Positions 33,093-41,939 of a stretch of DNA of 64,000 bases are shown piece after piece. The notes below the pieces were generated by a model. It made no database searches. It had not been told where the DNA came from and saw only the letters and a list, made by a program, of their open reading frames with translations. Origin of the DNA: Nocardia wallacei. Lineage in GTDB: Bacteria; Actinomycetota; Actinomycetes; Mycobacteriales; Mycobacteriaceae. The position numbers and the translations under genes were made by a program. Position 1 is the stretch's first letter. The number at the start of each line of letters is the position of its first letter. Location: the NCBI RefSeq assembly GCF_029868745.1, contig NZ_JARWOP010000354.1:1-64000 (forward strand), read 5' to 3'.

Positions 33093-34210
33093 CGGCGGTC
33101 ACCCCGATCGGCTCCGAGGACCGGTTGCGGCCGCTCCTCGTCCACTCCGGCGGCCGCCAGCACCTCCTCGATCGACGGCAGCGGTGTGCCGAGATAGCCC
33201 GATTCCAGGCAGTGATCCAGCAGCACCCGCAGGTATTCCTTGCCGCTCTCGGGACCCGGACGGCCCAGCAGCGCTTCGGCATTCGCCGTGGCGAACCGCA
33301 CCCTACGGGCGAAATAGCTGGTGTAGAGCGCACCGACGCGCAGGTAGTACTCGCGCTCGATCGGCTCGAGATCGTCGGCGTCGAACGTGGTCTCCGGCAC
33401 GAACGTCGCGACGTGGAACGACGGGTACTCGGCCAGCACATCCGAGACCTCCCGCAGCGACAGACTGTCCCGGCCGACCGCGTGAAACGTGCTGCCGCAC
33501 CAGGTTTCGGCATCGGCGGTGACCGCTGCGATGATGTCGGCGACATGATCGACCGGCGCGGGCGCGAGGGTGGCGTCGTAGCGGCCCGGCAGCGACCGCA
33601 GCTTGCCCTCCACGATCAGCTTCACCACGGAGTACAGGTTCTTGTAGTCGCGGATCACCCCGGTGCCGGTGGCGCCGGTGACGATGCCCGGACGCACGAT
33701 CGCCCACCGCAGCCCCGGGGTGCCCCGGACGAGCAGCTCGGCGCGGAACTTGCTGTCCTCGTAGCCGTTTCCGAACTCCTGCCCGGACTCTAGTTCGTCC
33801 TCGCCGATCGTCCCGCCGCGCAGGCCGCACACGTAGGCCGTGCTGACGTGCACCAGCGGAACGTCCCAGCGCAGGGCCTGCTCGACGGCGTGCGCCGTGC
33901 CGCGCACATTCAGGTCGTCGTACTCGGCGGCGGTGGCGTCGAAGGCCGTGGTGGCCGCGGCGTGCACGAGCACGCCGACCCGTTCCGCCAGCTCGGCCTC
34001 GGTCCGGGCGTCCAGGCCGAAGCCGGGCTGCCGAACGTCACCGCGCACCGTCCGCACGCCGTCGACCGGACCGCCCACGTTGTTCGACAGTCGCGAATTA
34101 CGGTGCAGCACAGCGGTTACCGGGCTGCCCGCGGCGACGAGCCGGGCCGCGACCTCGGATCCGACCAGCCCGGTGGCGCCGGTGATCAGGACCTCCGACC
34201 GCCCCGTCAC
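33089..34210 (-). CDS. Extended SDR, thioester-reductase-like (NAD-binding_4 type)
   Basis: The predicted protein has 373 residues. The Rossmann motif is GATGLVGSEV (11-20), VHAAATTAFD follows, then HVSTAYVCGL and GYEDSKFRAELLV containing the YxxxK pair. PIVxP-like IVRPGIVTG and the long C-terminal substrate domain resemble fatty acyl-CoA/thioester reductase domains (male-sterility type) that release carrier-bound acyl chains as aldehydes or alcohols with NADPH. Located directly after the ACP gene with a 4-bp overlap, it is a candidate to reduce or offload the ACP-bound intermediate. An epimerase-like role is the main alternative. Confidence 0.82.
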   Translation of the reverse strand: MTGRSEVLITGATGLVGSEVAARLVAAGSPVTAVLHRNSRLSNNVGGPVDGVRTVRGDVRQPGFGLDARTEAELAERVGVLVHAAATTAFDATAAEYDDLNVRGTAHAVEQALRWDVPLVHVSTAYVCGLRGGTIGEDELESGQEFGNGYEDSKFRAELLVRGTPGLRWAIVRPGIVTGATGTGVIRDYKNLYSVVKLIVEGKLRSLPGRYDATLAPAPVDHVADIIAAVTADAETWCGSTFHAVGRDSLSLREVSDVLAEYPSFHVATFVPETTFDADDLEPIEREYYLRVGALYTSYFARRVRFATANAEALLGRPGPESGKEYLRVLLDHCLESGYLGTPLPSIEEVLAAAGVDEERPQPVLGADRGDRR

Positions 34211-34455
34211 GACAGCGTCCGTTCGATCAGGGCGATCACGTCGCCGACCCGGAGTACCCCGGCCACCTGCTCGGGCCGGTAGCGCGGGAGCCCGAAGGCC
34301 CGCTCCAGCACCACCGTCAGCTCCATCAGTCGCAGCGAGTCGAACCCGAGGTCCTCCACGAGCCGCCGATCGTCTCCCGTTCCGCCCGGCTGGGGGGCCA
34401 TGGCGGCGACGAGATGCCGGACACGCTGCGCCACATCACTGTCCACGCCGGTCAT
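34207..34455 (-). CDS. Acyl carrier protein
   Basis: The predicted protein has 82 residues from ATG 34455. The phosphopantetheine site is EDLGFDSLRLMEL with Ser40. Helix I, II and III patterns fit a discrete type II ACP. It overlaps the AMP-ligase gene upstream and the SDR gene downstream by ATGA. The acyl-AMP ligase next to it is its likely loading enzyme; the AfsA-like and SDR proteins are likely users. The gene is only 249 bp but clearly real. Confidence 0.9.
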   Translation of the reverse strand: MTGVDSDVAQRVRHLVAAMAPQPGGTGDDRRLVEDLGFDSLRLMELTVVLERAFGLPRYRPEQVAGVLRVGDVIALIERTLS

Positions 34456-37400
34456 CGCGGTCCTCCTTCTCGCAGATGGGGTTGCCTGCCGCCGGAGGTG
34501 AGCAGATCGCGGGCCTCGTCGAGCGGCAGGTCGGTGTCGAGATAGCCGGCGACGCGCAGCCAGTCGTAGCTGATGTCCAGGGTGCGCCGCCACTGCTCCC
34601 GGGAGTCGAAGGAGGCCGGGAAGTCGCCGCCGCCGACGTGGCCGCGCACCCGAGCCACGAGATCGTCCAGCCGAGCCAGCTCGGCCAGAGCGTCCTCACC
34701 GGCCGCGAGCGTCTGCGCGAAGTTTACCCGGCTGGCCTCCTCGACGGAGCGCAGCAGTTCCCCGCGACGGGAGGCCGCGGCCGGAAGCAGCCGCGTCAGT
34801 GTCGGTCCGGGCGCGACGTCCGCGGGCAGCGGATGAATTCCGTACGCGCACAGCACCATCCGGACCGCCATCGCCACGATGCGGTGCGCGGCGATGTCGG
34901 CGACGGCGCCCTGACCGCCCTTCATCGCGCCGACCAGATCCTCCCGCGCGTTCTCCAGCACCACGTTCGACCACACCAGGTCGAGCGCGCACGCGGTGAA
35001 CCGCTCGGCGGGCAGCGGTGCGAGCGTCGCGATCGCCGCGTCCTCCCGTCCGGCGCCGGACAGTCCCAGTACCGGCAGCGCCGGTCCCGGCGCCGGGGTG
35101 TACGGGCGCAGCGGCTTGCACATCGCCAGTGCCGGCGTGATCGGGCCGTCGCCGCGCCACTGCAATCCGACCAATCCCAGCCGCACGAACTCGGCCAGCT
35201 CGGATCCGATGTCGGCGCGCCCCAGCACCTCTCGCAGGGACCGCCGCACCACCACCGATCGCCAGGCGCGCCCGGCCGCGTCCGACAGCACGAACACATC
35301 GCGGTCCGCGCGCAGCACGTGCACGCGCTCGCCGATGCCCCAGGTCGTCACCCCGGGCATCCGGGCCAGTACCACCAGATCCGGATCGTCCGCCACCCCG
35401 GCCACGCCGAATTCCGCAGCCAGCGCGACGATTTCGGCGACCGTCGCCGATTCCGGCAGCGCGCGGTAGCGTTTGACCAGTTCCGCCGCATGCGGTTCCG
35501 GCTCACCGCTCACCGGCTGGGTGAGTATCCGGTCCAATTGCTCGGGCAGCCATTTGGTTTCGATGTAGGTCTCGCCGTAACCGGTGGCCCAGGCCTTGAC
35601 CGCCTGCACCAACCCGTCGCGAGCCCAGGCCTCGGCCTCCTCGCGTTCGCCGAGGGCGGCGAGGGCGACCGCGTAACGCAGGGCATGGCGGGCGCGTTCG
35701 GCCCACCACTCGCCCGCCTTGCGCGCGAACTCCGGATTCGGCAGCAGCGCAAGCAGTTCGGCGAGTTCCGGCGAGCCGGGATCGGCGCGCAGTACGGTGG
35801 CGCGCAGGAAACGTTGACAGCGGTTGAGCACATCTTCGTCCAGCGCGGCCGGGTCCGTGGCCTGCGCCACCCGCCGCAGCTGCGCGCGCAGCTGAGCCAC
35901 CGAACGGGTACGCACCTCCACACGGCGTCCGTCCAGGAACAGCACCGTGGGCAGCGTCGGCAGGTCCTCGTCGCCGGGCGCGACGGCCAGGAAGTCGACG
36001 TCGGAACCCTCGTTGCCGAAGCCCTCCGCCAGCGAGCCCTCGAACAGCACCGCCGACCGCGCCGGCACACTCACCTGGTCCAGGGCACGGTCGAGCAGCC
36101 GCCGGGCCGCCGCGACGGTCAGTACCGGTTCGGGCCGCGGGCCGTCCTGTGGGTCCTGGTCGCGGTCGGTCGGGTCGTGCACCACGGCACCTTCCAGGCC
36201 GCCGTCGCCGAACAGCTGCCACATGTGCCGCCGGCGCGGTTTGCCGCTCGAGGTGCGTCGGATGAAGCCGCGCGGGCCGGTGACGATCCGCGCGGTCTGC
36301 GCCGGGCCGAGCGCGGCCCGCAGCACGCTGCGGGCCTGTTCCAGCCACGGCCCCGGCGCGGTCTCGGCGAACAGGACGATGCCCTGGGCGCCGGCGTCGG
36401 TGTGGGCGACCGCGGCGAGTTTGCCCTTGGTGATGCCGGTCTCGCGGGCGACCCGGGATTCGATGTCCTCCATGAACACCGACCGGCCGCGCACCTTCAG
36501 GCTCGAGCCCATCCGTCCGAGCACGAAAACCTCGTCGCGGTAGCGGAATCCGGCGTCGCCGGTGTAGAGCCGCCCGTTGTCGATGCGGGTGCCGCCCTCG
36601 GTGGTCGTGGTGTAGCCCAGCGCCACGGAGTCGCCGGTGACCACCATCTCCCCGAGCGTGCCGTCCGGCAGTTCGCGGCCGTCCTCGTCGACCACTCGCA
36701 CCTGCGACTCCGCCGTCGAGAAGCCGAGCCCGGTGATCCAGCCCGGACCCGTCACCCAGCGGCCGTCGCCGAGTTCGGCCTCGGCCACCGGCCGGACCGG
36801 CTGCCCGAACCGCAGGCTCGCGCCGTCCAGCCGCAGGGCCGTCACGGGCCGATCGCGTGCGGAGGAGGTCACCATCAGGGTCGCCTCGGCCAAGCCGTAG
36901 GCAAGGGTGAACGCGCGTGCCGAAAAGCCCTGCGGTCCAGCCATTTCCGTGAACGCGTGCAGATCGGCGACCTCGACGGGTTCGGAACCCACCGCCAGCG
37001 TCCGCCACCCCGACAGGTCCAGCCCGGCCACCTCCTCGGGCGAAACCCGGTGTGCCACGTAGCCGAGCGCGAACGACGGCGACGGCGTGTGCTGTGCGTG
37101 CGTCATCGCTCGCAACCACCGCATCGGGTCGCGAATGAACTGGTCCGGCCGCATCAGATACAGGTCGCCCTGATTGGTGACGGTGGTGAAAAACGCGCCG
37201 ACCAGGCCCATATCGTGATACAGCGGCAGCCAGGACGCCATCGCCTCGCCGTCGCGCCAGTCCACCAGACGGGTGATCATCGCGATGTTGTCGGCCAGGT
37301 TCCGCCACGAAACCCGCACCCCGCGCGGGGTGCCCGTCGAACCGGAGGTGAACTGCAACAGCGCACATTCGGCGGGCGCACCGAATTCCCGTTCGGACAC

Positions 37401-37841
37401 CGGTTCCGCGTCGTCGGCGAGCACCGGGTCATCGGTTCGTCCGGCCTCCGCCATGGCCTGGCACACCAGTGGACGCAGGTCGGCCGAGGTCACCACCAGC
37501 CGTGGACGCGCCTGCCGCAGAATGGCCGCGACATGCGAAATGTATTGGGCCAGATCACCGAAGGTGGGCGGGGCGATCGGGGTGAACACGCCGCCGGCCG
37601 CCCACACCGCGTAGAACGTTGCGACGCAGGGGAATCCGGTCGGCATGATCACGCACGCGCCCTCGCCGTCGCCCAGCCCGGCGGCCCGCAGGCGCGCGGC
37701 CACCGCCCACGCCAGCTCGGCCAGCTCCCGATAGGACCGGAACTCCCAGCCGTCGGCCTCGTCGGCCAGATGAATGCCGGTGTCGGTGGCCGGATTCGCC
37801 AGCCAGCCCCGCACCGCGTCGATATCGTTGTCAGCCTGCAT
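34452..37841 (-). CDS. Fusion protein: fatty acyl-AMP ligase - nucleotidyltransferase domain
   Basis: The predicted protein has 1129 residues. Residues 1 to about 560 are an acyl-adenylating enzyme of FAAL type: P-loop TSGSTGTPRG (165-174), SWLPLYHDMGL (203-213), YGLAEATL (315-322), TGDAGF and the C-terminal catalytic Lys in SSGKPRR (534). Residues about 575-720 carry a pol-beta-like nucleotidyltransferase motif, GSLAEGFGNEGSDVDF (602-617), with the two acidic metal ligands, followed by helical regions to about 800 and a mostly uncharacterised C-terminal 330 residues. Adenylation by the first module should load the adjacent ACP; the nucleotidyltransferase may modify an intermediate or sugar. 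It overlaps the first gene by 11 bp and the ACP gene by 4 bp. Confidence 0.85.
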   Translation of the reverse strand: MQADNDIDAVRGWLANPATDTGIHLADEADGWEFRSYRELAELAWAVAARLRAAGLGDGEGACVIMPTGFPCVATFYAVWAAGGVFTPIAPPTFGDLAQYISHVAAILRQARPRLVVTSADLRPLVCQAMAEAGRTDDPVLADDAEPVSEREFGAPAECALLQFTSGSTGTPRGVRVSWRNLADNIAMITRLVDWRDGEAMASWLPLYHDMGLVGAFFTTVTNQGDLYLMRPDQFIRDPMRWLRAMTHAQHTPSPSFALGYVAHRVSPEEVAGLDLSGWRTLAVGSEPVEVADLHAFTEMAGPQGFSARAFTLAYGLAEATLMVTSSARDRPVTALRLDGASLRFGQPVRPVAEAELGDGRWVTGPGWITGLGFSTAESQVRVVDEDGRELPDGTLGEMVVTGDSVALGYTTTTEGGTRIDNGRLYTGDAGFRYRDEVFVLGRMGSSLKVRGRSVFMEDIESRVARETGITKGKLAAVAHTDAGAQGIVLFAETAPGPWLEQARSVLRAALGPAQTARIVTGPRGFIRRTSSGKPRRRHMWQLFGDGGLEGAVVHDPTDRDQDPQDGPRPEPVLTVAAARRLLDRALDQVSVPARSAVLFEGSLAEGFGNEGSDVDFLAVAPGDEDLPTLPTVLFLDGRRVEVRTRSVAQLRAQLRRVAQATDPAALDEDVLNRCQRFLRATVLRADPGSPELAELLALLPNPEFARKAGEWWAERARHALRYAVALAALGEREEAEAWARDGLVQAVKAWATGYGETYIETKWLPEQLDRILTQPVSGEPEPHAAELVKRYRALPESATVAEIVALAAEFGVAGVADDPDLVVLARMPGVTTWGIGERVHVLRADRDVFVLSDAAGRAWRSVVVRRSLREVLGRADIGSELAEFVRLGLVGLQWRGDGPITPALAMCKPLRPYTPAPGPALPVLGLSGAGREDAAIATLAPLPAERFTACALDLVWSNVVLENAREDLVGAMKGGQGAVADIAAHRIVAMAVRMVLCAYGIHPLPADVAPGPTLTRLLPAAASRRGELLRSVEEASRVNFAQTLAAGEDALAELARLDDLVARVRGHVGGGDFPASFDSREQWRRTLDISYDWLRVAGYLDTDLPLDEARDLLTSGGRQPHLREGGPR

Positions 37842-40509
37842 GGGGACCGTCTCCTTCGGCCAGTACCGTCACGGTGCCACCGGTGCCGTCGACTCGAATC
37901 GACATGCCGGTGCGGAGCATCGTGGTGGCGTCGCGTAGCTGCACGACGGTGGGCACGCCCAGTTCGCGCGCCACGATTGCGACGTGGGTCAGCGGGCTGC
38001 CGCGCTCGATCACCAGCGCCGCCGCCGACGGCAGCGCGGCCACCCAGCCGGGATCGGTGCGGTAGGTCACCAGCACGCCGCCCGACACATCGCGCGGCTG
38101 GTCGACCACGACGGCCGGGCCGGTGCCCACCCCGGGCCCGGACGGTGTCCCGGTGAGCACGGCCCCGGCGGTCGCGGCGGGCATATCGGTGATCGGCACC
38201 CAGCCCTGCGCCGCCAGTTCCGCGCGCCCGAATCCCGGTCCGCGCGTGACGAACCGGGAGGGGGCGACGAGCCGGGCATCGGCCGCCCGCTGCTGAGTGC
38301 GCGCGGCGATCAGGCCCCGGAGCGACCCCGTGTCCGCGCCCTCGTAGCAGCCTCGCAACTCCTGCACGGTCAGCTGGAACACATCGGCGAAGTCGTCGAT
38401 GACGCCGCGCGCGGCCAGATCCCGTCCCATCACGCGGATCATCCGCTTCACCATCCCGAACGCGCGGGTGCGGCAGAACCGGAGCCGTTCGCGATGTGCG
38501 GCGCATCGGCCGACCTTGCGGCGCAACCGTTCGTACAGTGCCCGGCGCACGCCGTGCAGGTGCTCGTCCAGATACGTCTCGGCCTCGGTGCCGCGGCGCG
38601 TCTGCTCCTGCGGCAGGGCGGCGCGCAGCAGCACGAACAGGCTCGCCGGATCCTCACGCAGATCCGGTGTCTCGAGCTTCAGTTCATCGATGCTGCGATA
38701 GCCGTAGCGTGCGATGTACTCGTCGACGCGGGCGAGGAAGTCGGTGCGGCCCGCGCTCGCAAGTTCGTCCCGGATGGCTTCCGGCGCAGTCGTTTCGATG
38801 AGGGCGCGGAGTTCCGGGTCGGCGCGTACGACCTCCGCCAGAGCCGCCATCGCGCGCGCGGGCTCGGCCGACTCCACCTCCTCGCCCGGTCCGGCGACCG
38901 CGTACAGGAACCATTCCGGCGCCTTGGGCAGAAACGCTTTCGTCAGCACGTACAGCAGGCCGGTCAGGGTGAGCAGCATCGCGTCCAGCACCATCAACGG
39001 CCCCCAGCGCCGGACCAGTTCCCGGTCCAGCTGCCGGTAGCGGGCATAGGCCTGCTCGCCGGTCAGCGCGGCGTCGTCGACCGTGTCGAATTCGTCGTAG
39101 ACGCGGTAGAACTCGGTCAGGAACCGCCGCATCATGCCGTCGATGCCCGCGATGCGGCGCACGTAGATCGCCGTGGTCACCGTGCGCGACCACAATCGGG
39201 CGAGCGGATTGCGGAAGGTGAAGGGCCGCAGCGTTTTCGCTATCTCGTCGGGCAGCGGCTCGGCGACGCCCAAGGCCGCCTCCAAGACCCGGCGGTTGAG
39301 CGGGTAGCCGGGCGCGATACCCACCATCCGGTACCAGTGCAGCAGGTTGTAGTAGACGCGGCCGTGGAAGCAGCCGAGCAGGACGCCGGTCCAGTCGTCG
39401 GTCTGGCGCAGTTGCCGGGACGGTACTCGCAGCGATTCGGCGTAGCCGCGGTAGACCCGGCCGTAGATGTCGGCGGCGGTGGTGAACGTGAGGGGCGAGG
39501 TGATGCCGTTGAAGCTCTCGAGGATGTTGGAGTTGTCCCAGATGCGCAGTTCATCGGGGTCGAGCCGCTCCCCGGCGCCGCGTAGCGGAGCGCCGACCGG
39601 GGTGGTGATCGGGCGGGCCTGCAAGACCCACAGCCCGTCCGCGTCCGCGGCCCATTCGATGTCCTGGGGCGCGCCCAGTGCCGCCTCCACCCGGCGGCCC
39701 AGTTCGACCAGCTCGGTCAGCTCGGCCTCCGACAGCACCGGCGCGGCGCGCTGCTGCTCCGGTACCGGGACCTCGACGCAGCCGTGGTCGCCGTCGGGCC
39801 GGATCGCGGTGGTCTTCTCGCCGTGCACCGCTTCCACGACGGCTCCGGAAAGCTTGTCGACCACAAGGGAATCCGCGTCCACCGCGCCGGAGACCAGCCC
39901 TTCGCCCAGGCCGTATACCGCGCCGACCACCAGTTCGTCCGGTGCGCCGGTCATCGGGTTCGCGGTGAACAGCACGCCGCTCGTCCGCGCCTCGATCAGG
40001 CGTTGCAGCAGCACCGCCGGAACGCCCGGCAGCGGCAGACCGTGGGCGAACGCATAGCGGATCACCCGTTCGGCGAACGCCGATGCCCAGCAGGCTCGCA
40101 CGGCGGCGTCCACCGCCTCGACGCCGCGCCGGTTGAGAAACGAATCGAACTGTCCGGCAAAGGAATACGTCGCGCCGTCCTCCGCGGACGCCGACGACCG
40201 GACCGCGATCGCCGCGTCGCCGAACTGCGCGTAGGCGGCCCGCACCCGGTCGGCGACCACCGCCGGCAGGACCGTCGCGGCGATCCGCTCACGCAGCGCC
40301 GCGCCGCGCCGCAACGCCTCGTCGACATCCGTTGTCCGCTCGAATTCCGCTGCCGCCGTGACCAACTCGTTGTCGAGGTGGTCGAACAACCCGGCCTCCA
40401 GGACCACCCACTCCGGTACCCGGAACCCGCTCTCCCGCAATCGCCACAGCCCACGCGCCTTACCTCCGCCGGCCTCGGCACCCTCGGTGTCGGGACTCAC
40501 TACCTGCAC
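37831..40509 (-). CDS. PEP synthase / rifampicin phosphotransferase-like phosphotransferase
   Basis: The predicted protein has 892 residues from GTG 40509, with GGGAGG four bases upstream; the frame extends to 40728 without a ribosome site. An N-terminal ATP-grasp PEP/pyruvate-binding domain (GGKARGLWRL, AIAVRSSASAEDG, SGVLFTANPMTG, PQDIEWAADADGLWVLQARP) covers about 1-330. A helical linker domain with NSNILESFNGITSPLTF follows. A C-terminal swivelling phosphohistidine domain has ERGSPLTHVAIVAREL with His842. This three-domain layout is that of rifampicin phosphotransferase, which moves the beta phosphate of ATP to an alcohol. The PEP synthase TIM barrel is missing. It is the first gene of the operon; the substrate is unknown. 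Confidence 0.82.
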   Translation of the reverse strand: MQVVSPDTEGAEAGGGKARGLWRLRESGFRVPEWVVLEAGLFDHLDNELVTAAAEFERTTDVDEALRRGAALRERIAATVLPAVVADRVRAAYAQFGDAAIAVRSSASAEDGATYSFAGQFDSFLNRRGVEAVDAAVRACWASAFAERVIRYAFAHGLPLPGVPAVLLQRLIEARTSGVLFTANPMTGAPDELVVGAVYGLGEGLVSGAVDADSLVVDKLSGAVVEAVHGEKTTAIRPDGDHGCVEVPVPEQQRAAPVLSEAELTELVELGRRVEAALGAPQDIEWAADADGLWVLQARPITTPVGAPLRGAGERLDPDELRIWDNSNILESFNGITSPLTFTTAADIYGRVYRGYAESLRVPSRQLRQTDDWTGVLLGCFHGRVYYNLLHWYRMVGIAPGYPLNRRVLEAALGVAEPLPDEIAKTLRPFTFRNPLARLWSRTVTTAIYVRRIAGIDGMMRRFLTEFYRVYDEFDTVDDAALTGEQAYARYRQLDRELVRRWGPLMVLDAMLLTLTGLLYVLTKAFLPKAPEWFLYAVAGPGEEVESAEPARAMAALAEVVRADPELRALIETTAPEAIRDELASAGRTDFLARVDEYIARYGYRSIDELKLETPDLREDPASLFVLLRAALPQEQTRRGTEAETYLDEHLHGVRRALYERLRRKVGRCAAHRERLRFCRTRAFGMVKRMIRVMGRDLAARGVIDDFADVFQLTVQELRGCYEGADTGSLRGLIAARTQQRAADARLVAPSRFVTRGPGFGRAELAAQGWVPITDMPAATAGAVLTGTPSGPGVGTGPAVVVDQPRDVSGGVLVTYRTDPGWVAALPSAAALVIERGSPLTHVAIVARELGVPTVVQLRDATTMLRTGMSIRVDGTGGTVTVLAEGDGPHAG

Positions 40510-40558
40510 ACACCCTCCCGTCGCTGACGCGGCACCGCCTACGTGGCGGACTCGCCAC

Positions 40559-40654
40559 GGGTATATCCGACATACCCGACCCTGGGGCCGTTCCTCACTC
40601 GGAGCGATCTCAAACCAACTGGTGCGCAGGCGGTCACCACGGTGTTGTTGAGAT
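40559..40654. promoter_or_regulatory. Dyads in the divergent promoter region of the biosynthetic operon
   Basis: The 275-bp gap between the operon start (40509, minus) and the EspG gene (40785, plus) has two dyads. GGGTAT at 40559-40564 pairs with ATACCC at 40572-40577 around a 7-bp centre. ATCTCAA at 40607-40613 pairs with TTGAGAT at 40648-40654. TAGGAT at 40656-40661 is a possible -10 toward the EspG gene. Function is inferred only from location and symmetry. Confidence 0.4.
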
Positions 40655-40784
40655 ATAGGATCGGTATCCAGAGGTGTTAACGCGTATTTCCGCAGATCGC
40701 GGATTCGATATCGCCTGGCCGCCCGCACGGCGCCGGGCTAGGCTACGAGACGCTCGTGACCATCGGCGAAGGGTGTTTGTCGGC

Positions 40785-41489
40785 GTGAGTTGGTCTTTCA
40801 CACCGGACGAGTTCGCACACATCTGGCGCGACACCGACCTGGATCGCCACCCGTTCCCGCTGCGGATCCTGGAAACGCCGCGCACCGACGACGAGGCCGC
40901 CGCGCTGCGGCGCACCCTGGAGGCCCGGCTGCCGCTGCGCGCCGACCCCGATCTGTCCGCCTGCCTGCGGATTCTCGCCCAGCCACAGACCCGGGTGGTG
41001 GCCCTCGGCGGCGGGCACGGGCCGGGCAGCGAGATCCGCGCGCTCGGCGCGGCCGTCTACGACCACGCCGTGCTCGCCGTGCAGGAACCCGGCGGCTGTC
41101 CCGGCTTCGGCGGCGTCGTGCACCTCTCCATCGGCCACAGCGCCAAGCTGGGCGCGCGGATCGCGGCGCTGCTGCCGGAGACGCCACCGGGCCGTGAGCC
41201 CGCGCGTTCGGCGCCCACGGCGGCGGTCCGCGACGAGGAGACGGTGATGGCCACGCAGCCGAGAGTCCCCCGCATCCGGCGGCTGTTACTGCGCCCGCAC
41301 ACGGCCGAGGGGCACATCCGCATCGAGGCGGCCCTGGATCGGGACAATCCGCCCGCGCCGGTCTACTACACCTGGATCGACGTCGCCGACGACGGCCGCT
41401 ACCTGATTCGCGCCGGTGACGAGGTGCATATCGTCCCCGCCTCGGCGCAGCAGCTCGCCGCGCACCTACAGAAACGGATTGCGAGGTGA
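40785..41489 (+). CDS. EspG-family type VII secretion chaperone
   Basis: The predicted protein has 234 residues from GTG 40785; GTG 40773 is an alternative. It opens WSFTPDEFAHIWRDTDLD, the EspG N-terminal pattern, followed by PFPLRI, an acidic helix and paired beta-sheet repeats (TRVVALGGG, AVLAVQEPGG, VYYTWIDVADDGRYLIRAG), consistent with the pseudo-twofold EspG fold. EspG binds the hydrophobic tip of PE-PPE heterodimers in the cytoplasm and delivers them to the ESX machine. The two following genes encode a PE-like and a PPE-like protein, so this is a matched chaperone-cargo set. Confidence 0.8.
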   Translation: MSWSFTPDEFAHIWRDTDLDRHPFPLRILETPRTDDEAAALRRTLEARLPLRADPDLSACLRILAQPQTRVVALGGGHGPGSEIRALGAAVYDHAVLAVQEPGGCPGFGGVVHLSIGHSAKLGARIAALLPETPPGREPARSAPTAAVRDEETVMATQPRVPRIRRLLLRPHTAEGHIRIEAALDRDNPPAPVYYTWIDVADDGRYLIRAGDEVHIVPASAQQLAAHLQKRIAR

Positions 41490-41564
41490 ACCGGCCGCAC
41501 GGCTGACCGGGACCCGCCCGACCGATTAGGCTGGGTCACGACCGACCGATCAGAGGGGGTGCGC

Positions 41565-41939
41565 ATGACGATCGAGGCGAGTCAGGCCGACATCGCCAAG
41601 TTCCTGGACGCGGCGCAGCACGGCTCGGTCCGGTTCGACCCGGCAGCGGCTCGCCGGTGCGCGGAACTCTACGACCAGCAGATCGCCCGGCTGCGACACC
41701 TGCAGCAGCGCCTGGAATCGGTGTCGCAGCTGCACGGCTTCGGCGGCTTCTTCTCCGCGGAGCAACTGCAGGCCGGCTTCTCCCGCAAGGCCCGCGACGC
41801 CGCCGAGCTGCTCGACCGGCACATCGCCGCCTCCTATCGGATGAAGGAGGGCTTCCTGATCAGCGCCGGACTGTACGAGGAGGCCGATGCCGCGCACGCC
41901 GCCGCACTGCGCGCGGTCTCCACGAGGCTGTCGCGATGA
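41565..41939 (+). CDS. PE-like ESX substrate
   Basis: The predicted protein has 124 residues from ATG 41565 with GAGGGGG just upstream. It is all-helical with long amphipathic helices and a central GFGGFFSAEQL turn, fitting a PE-like helical hairpin. The C-terminus contains LYEEADAAH, which satisfies the YxxxD/E type VII export signal. The stop overlaps the next ATG (ATGA), as in PE-PPE pairs. It lacks an N-terminal PE dipeptide, so it is an actinobacterial analogue rather than a classical PE protein. Probably exported as a heterodimer with the next product. Confidence 0.7.
   Translation: MTIEASQADIAKFLDAAQHGSVRFDPAAARRCAELYDQQIARLRHLQQRLESVSQLHGFGGFFSAEQLQAGFSRKARDAAELLDRHIAASYRMKEGFLISAGLYEEADAAHAAALRAVSTRLSR

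Noticed and set aside
33840..38156. A 1438-codon plus-strand open frame opposite the biosynthetic operon
   Set aside because: It is a high-GC mirror frame; the minus-strand genes have clear domains and it has none.
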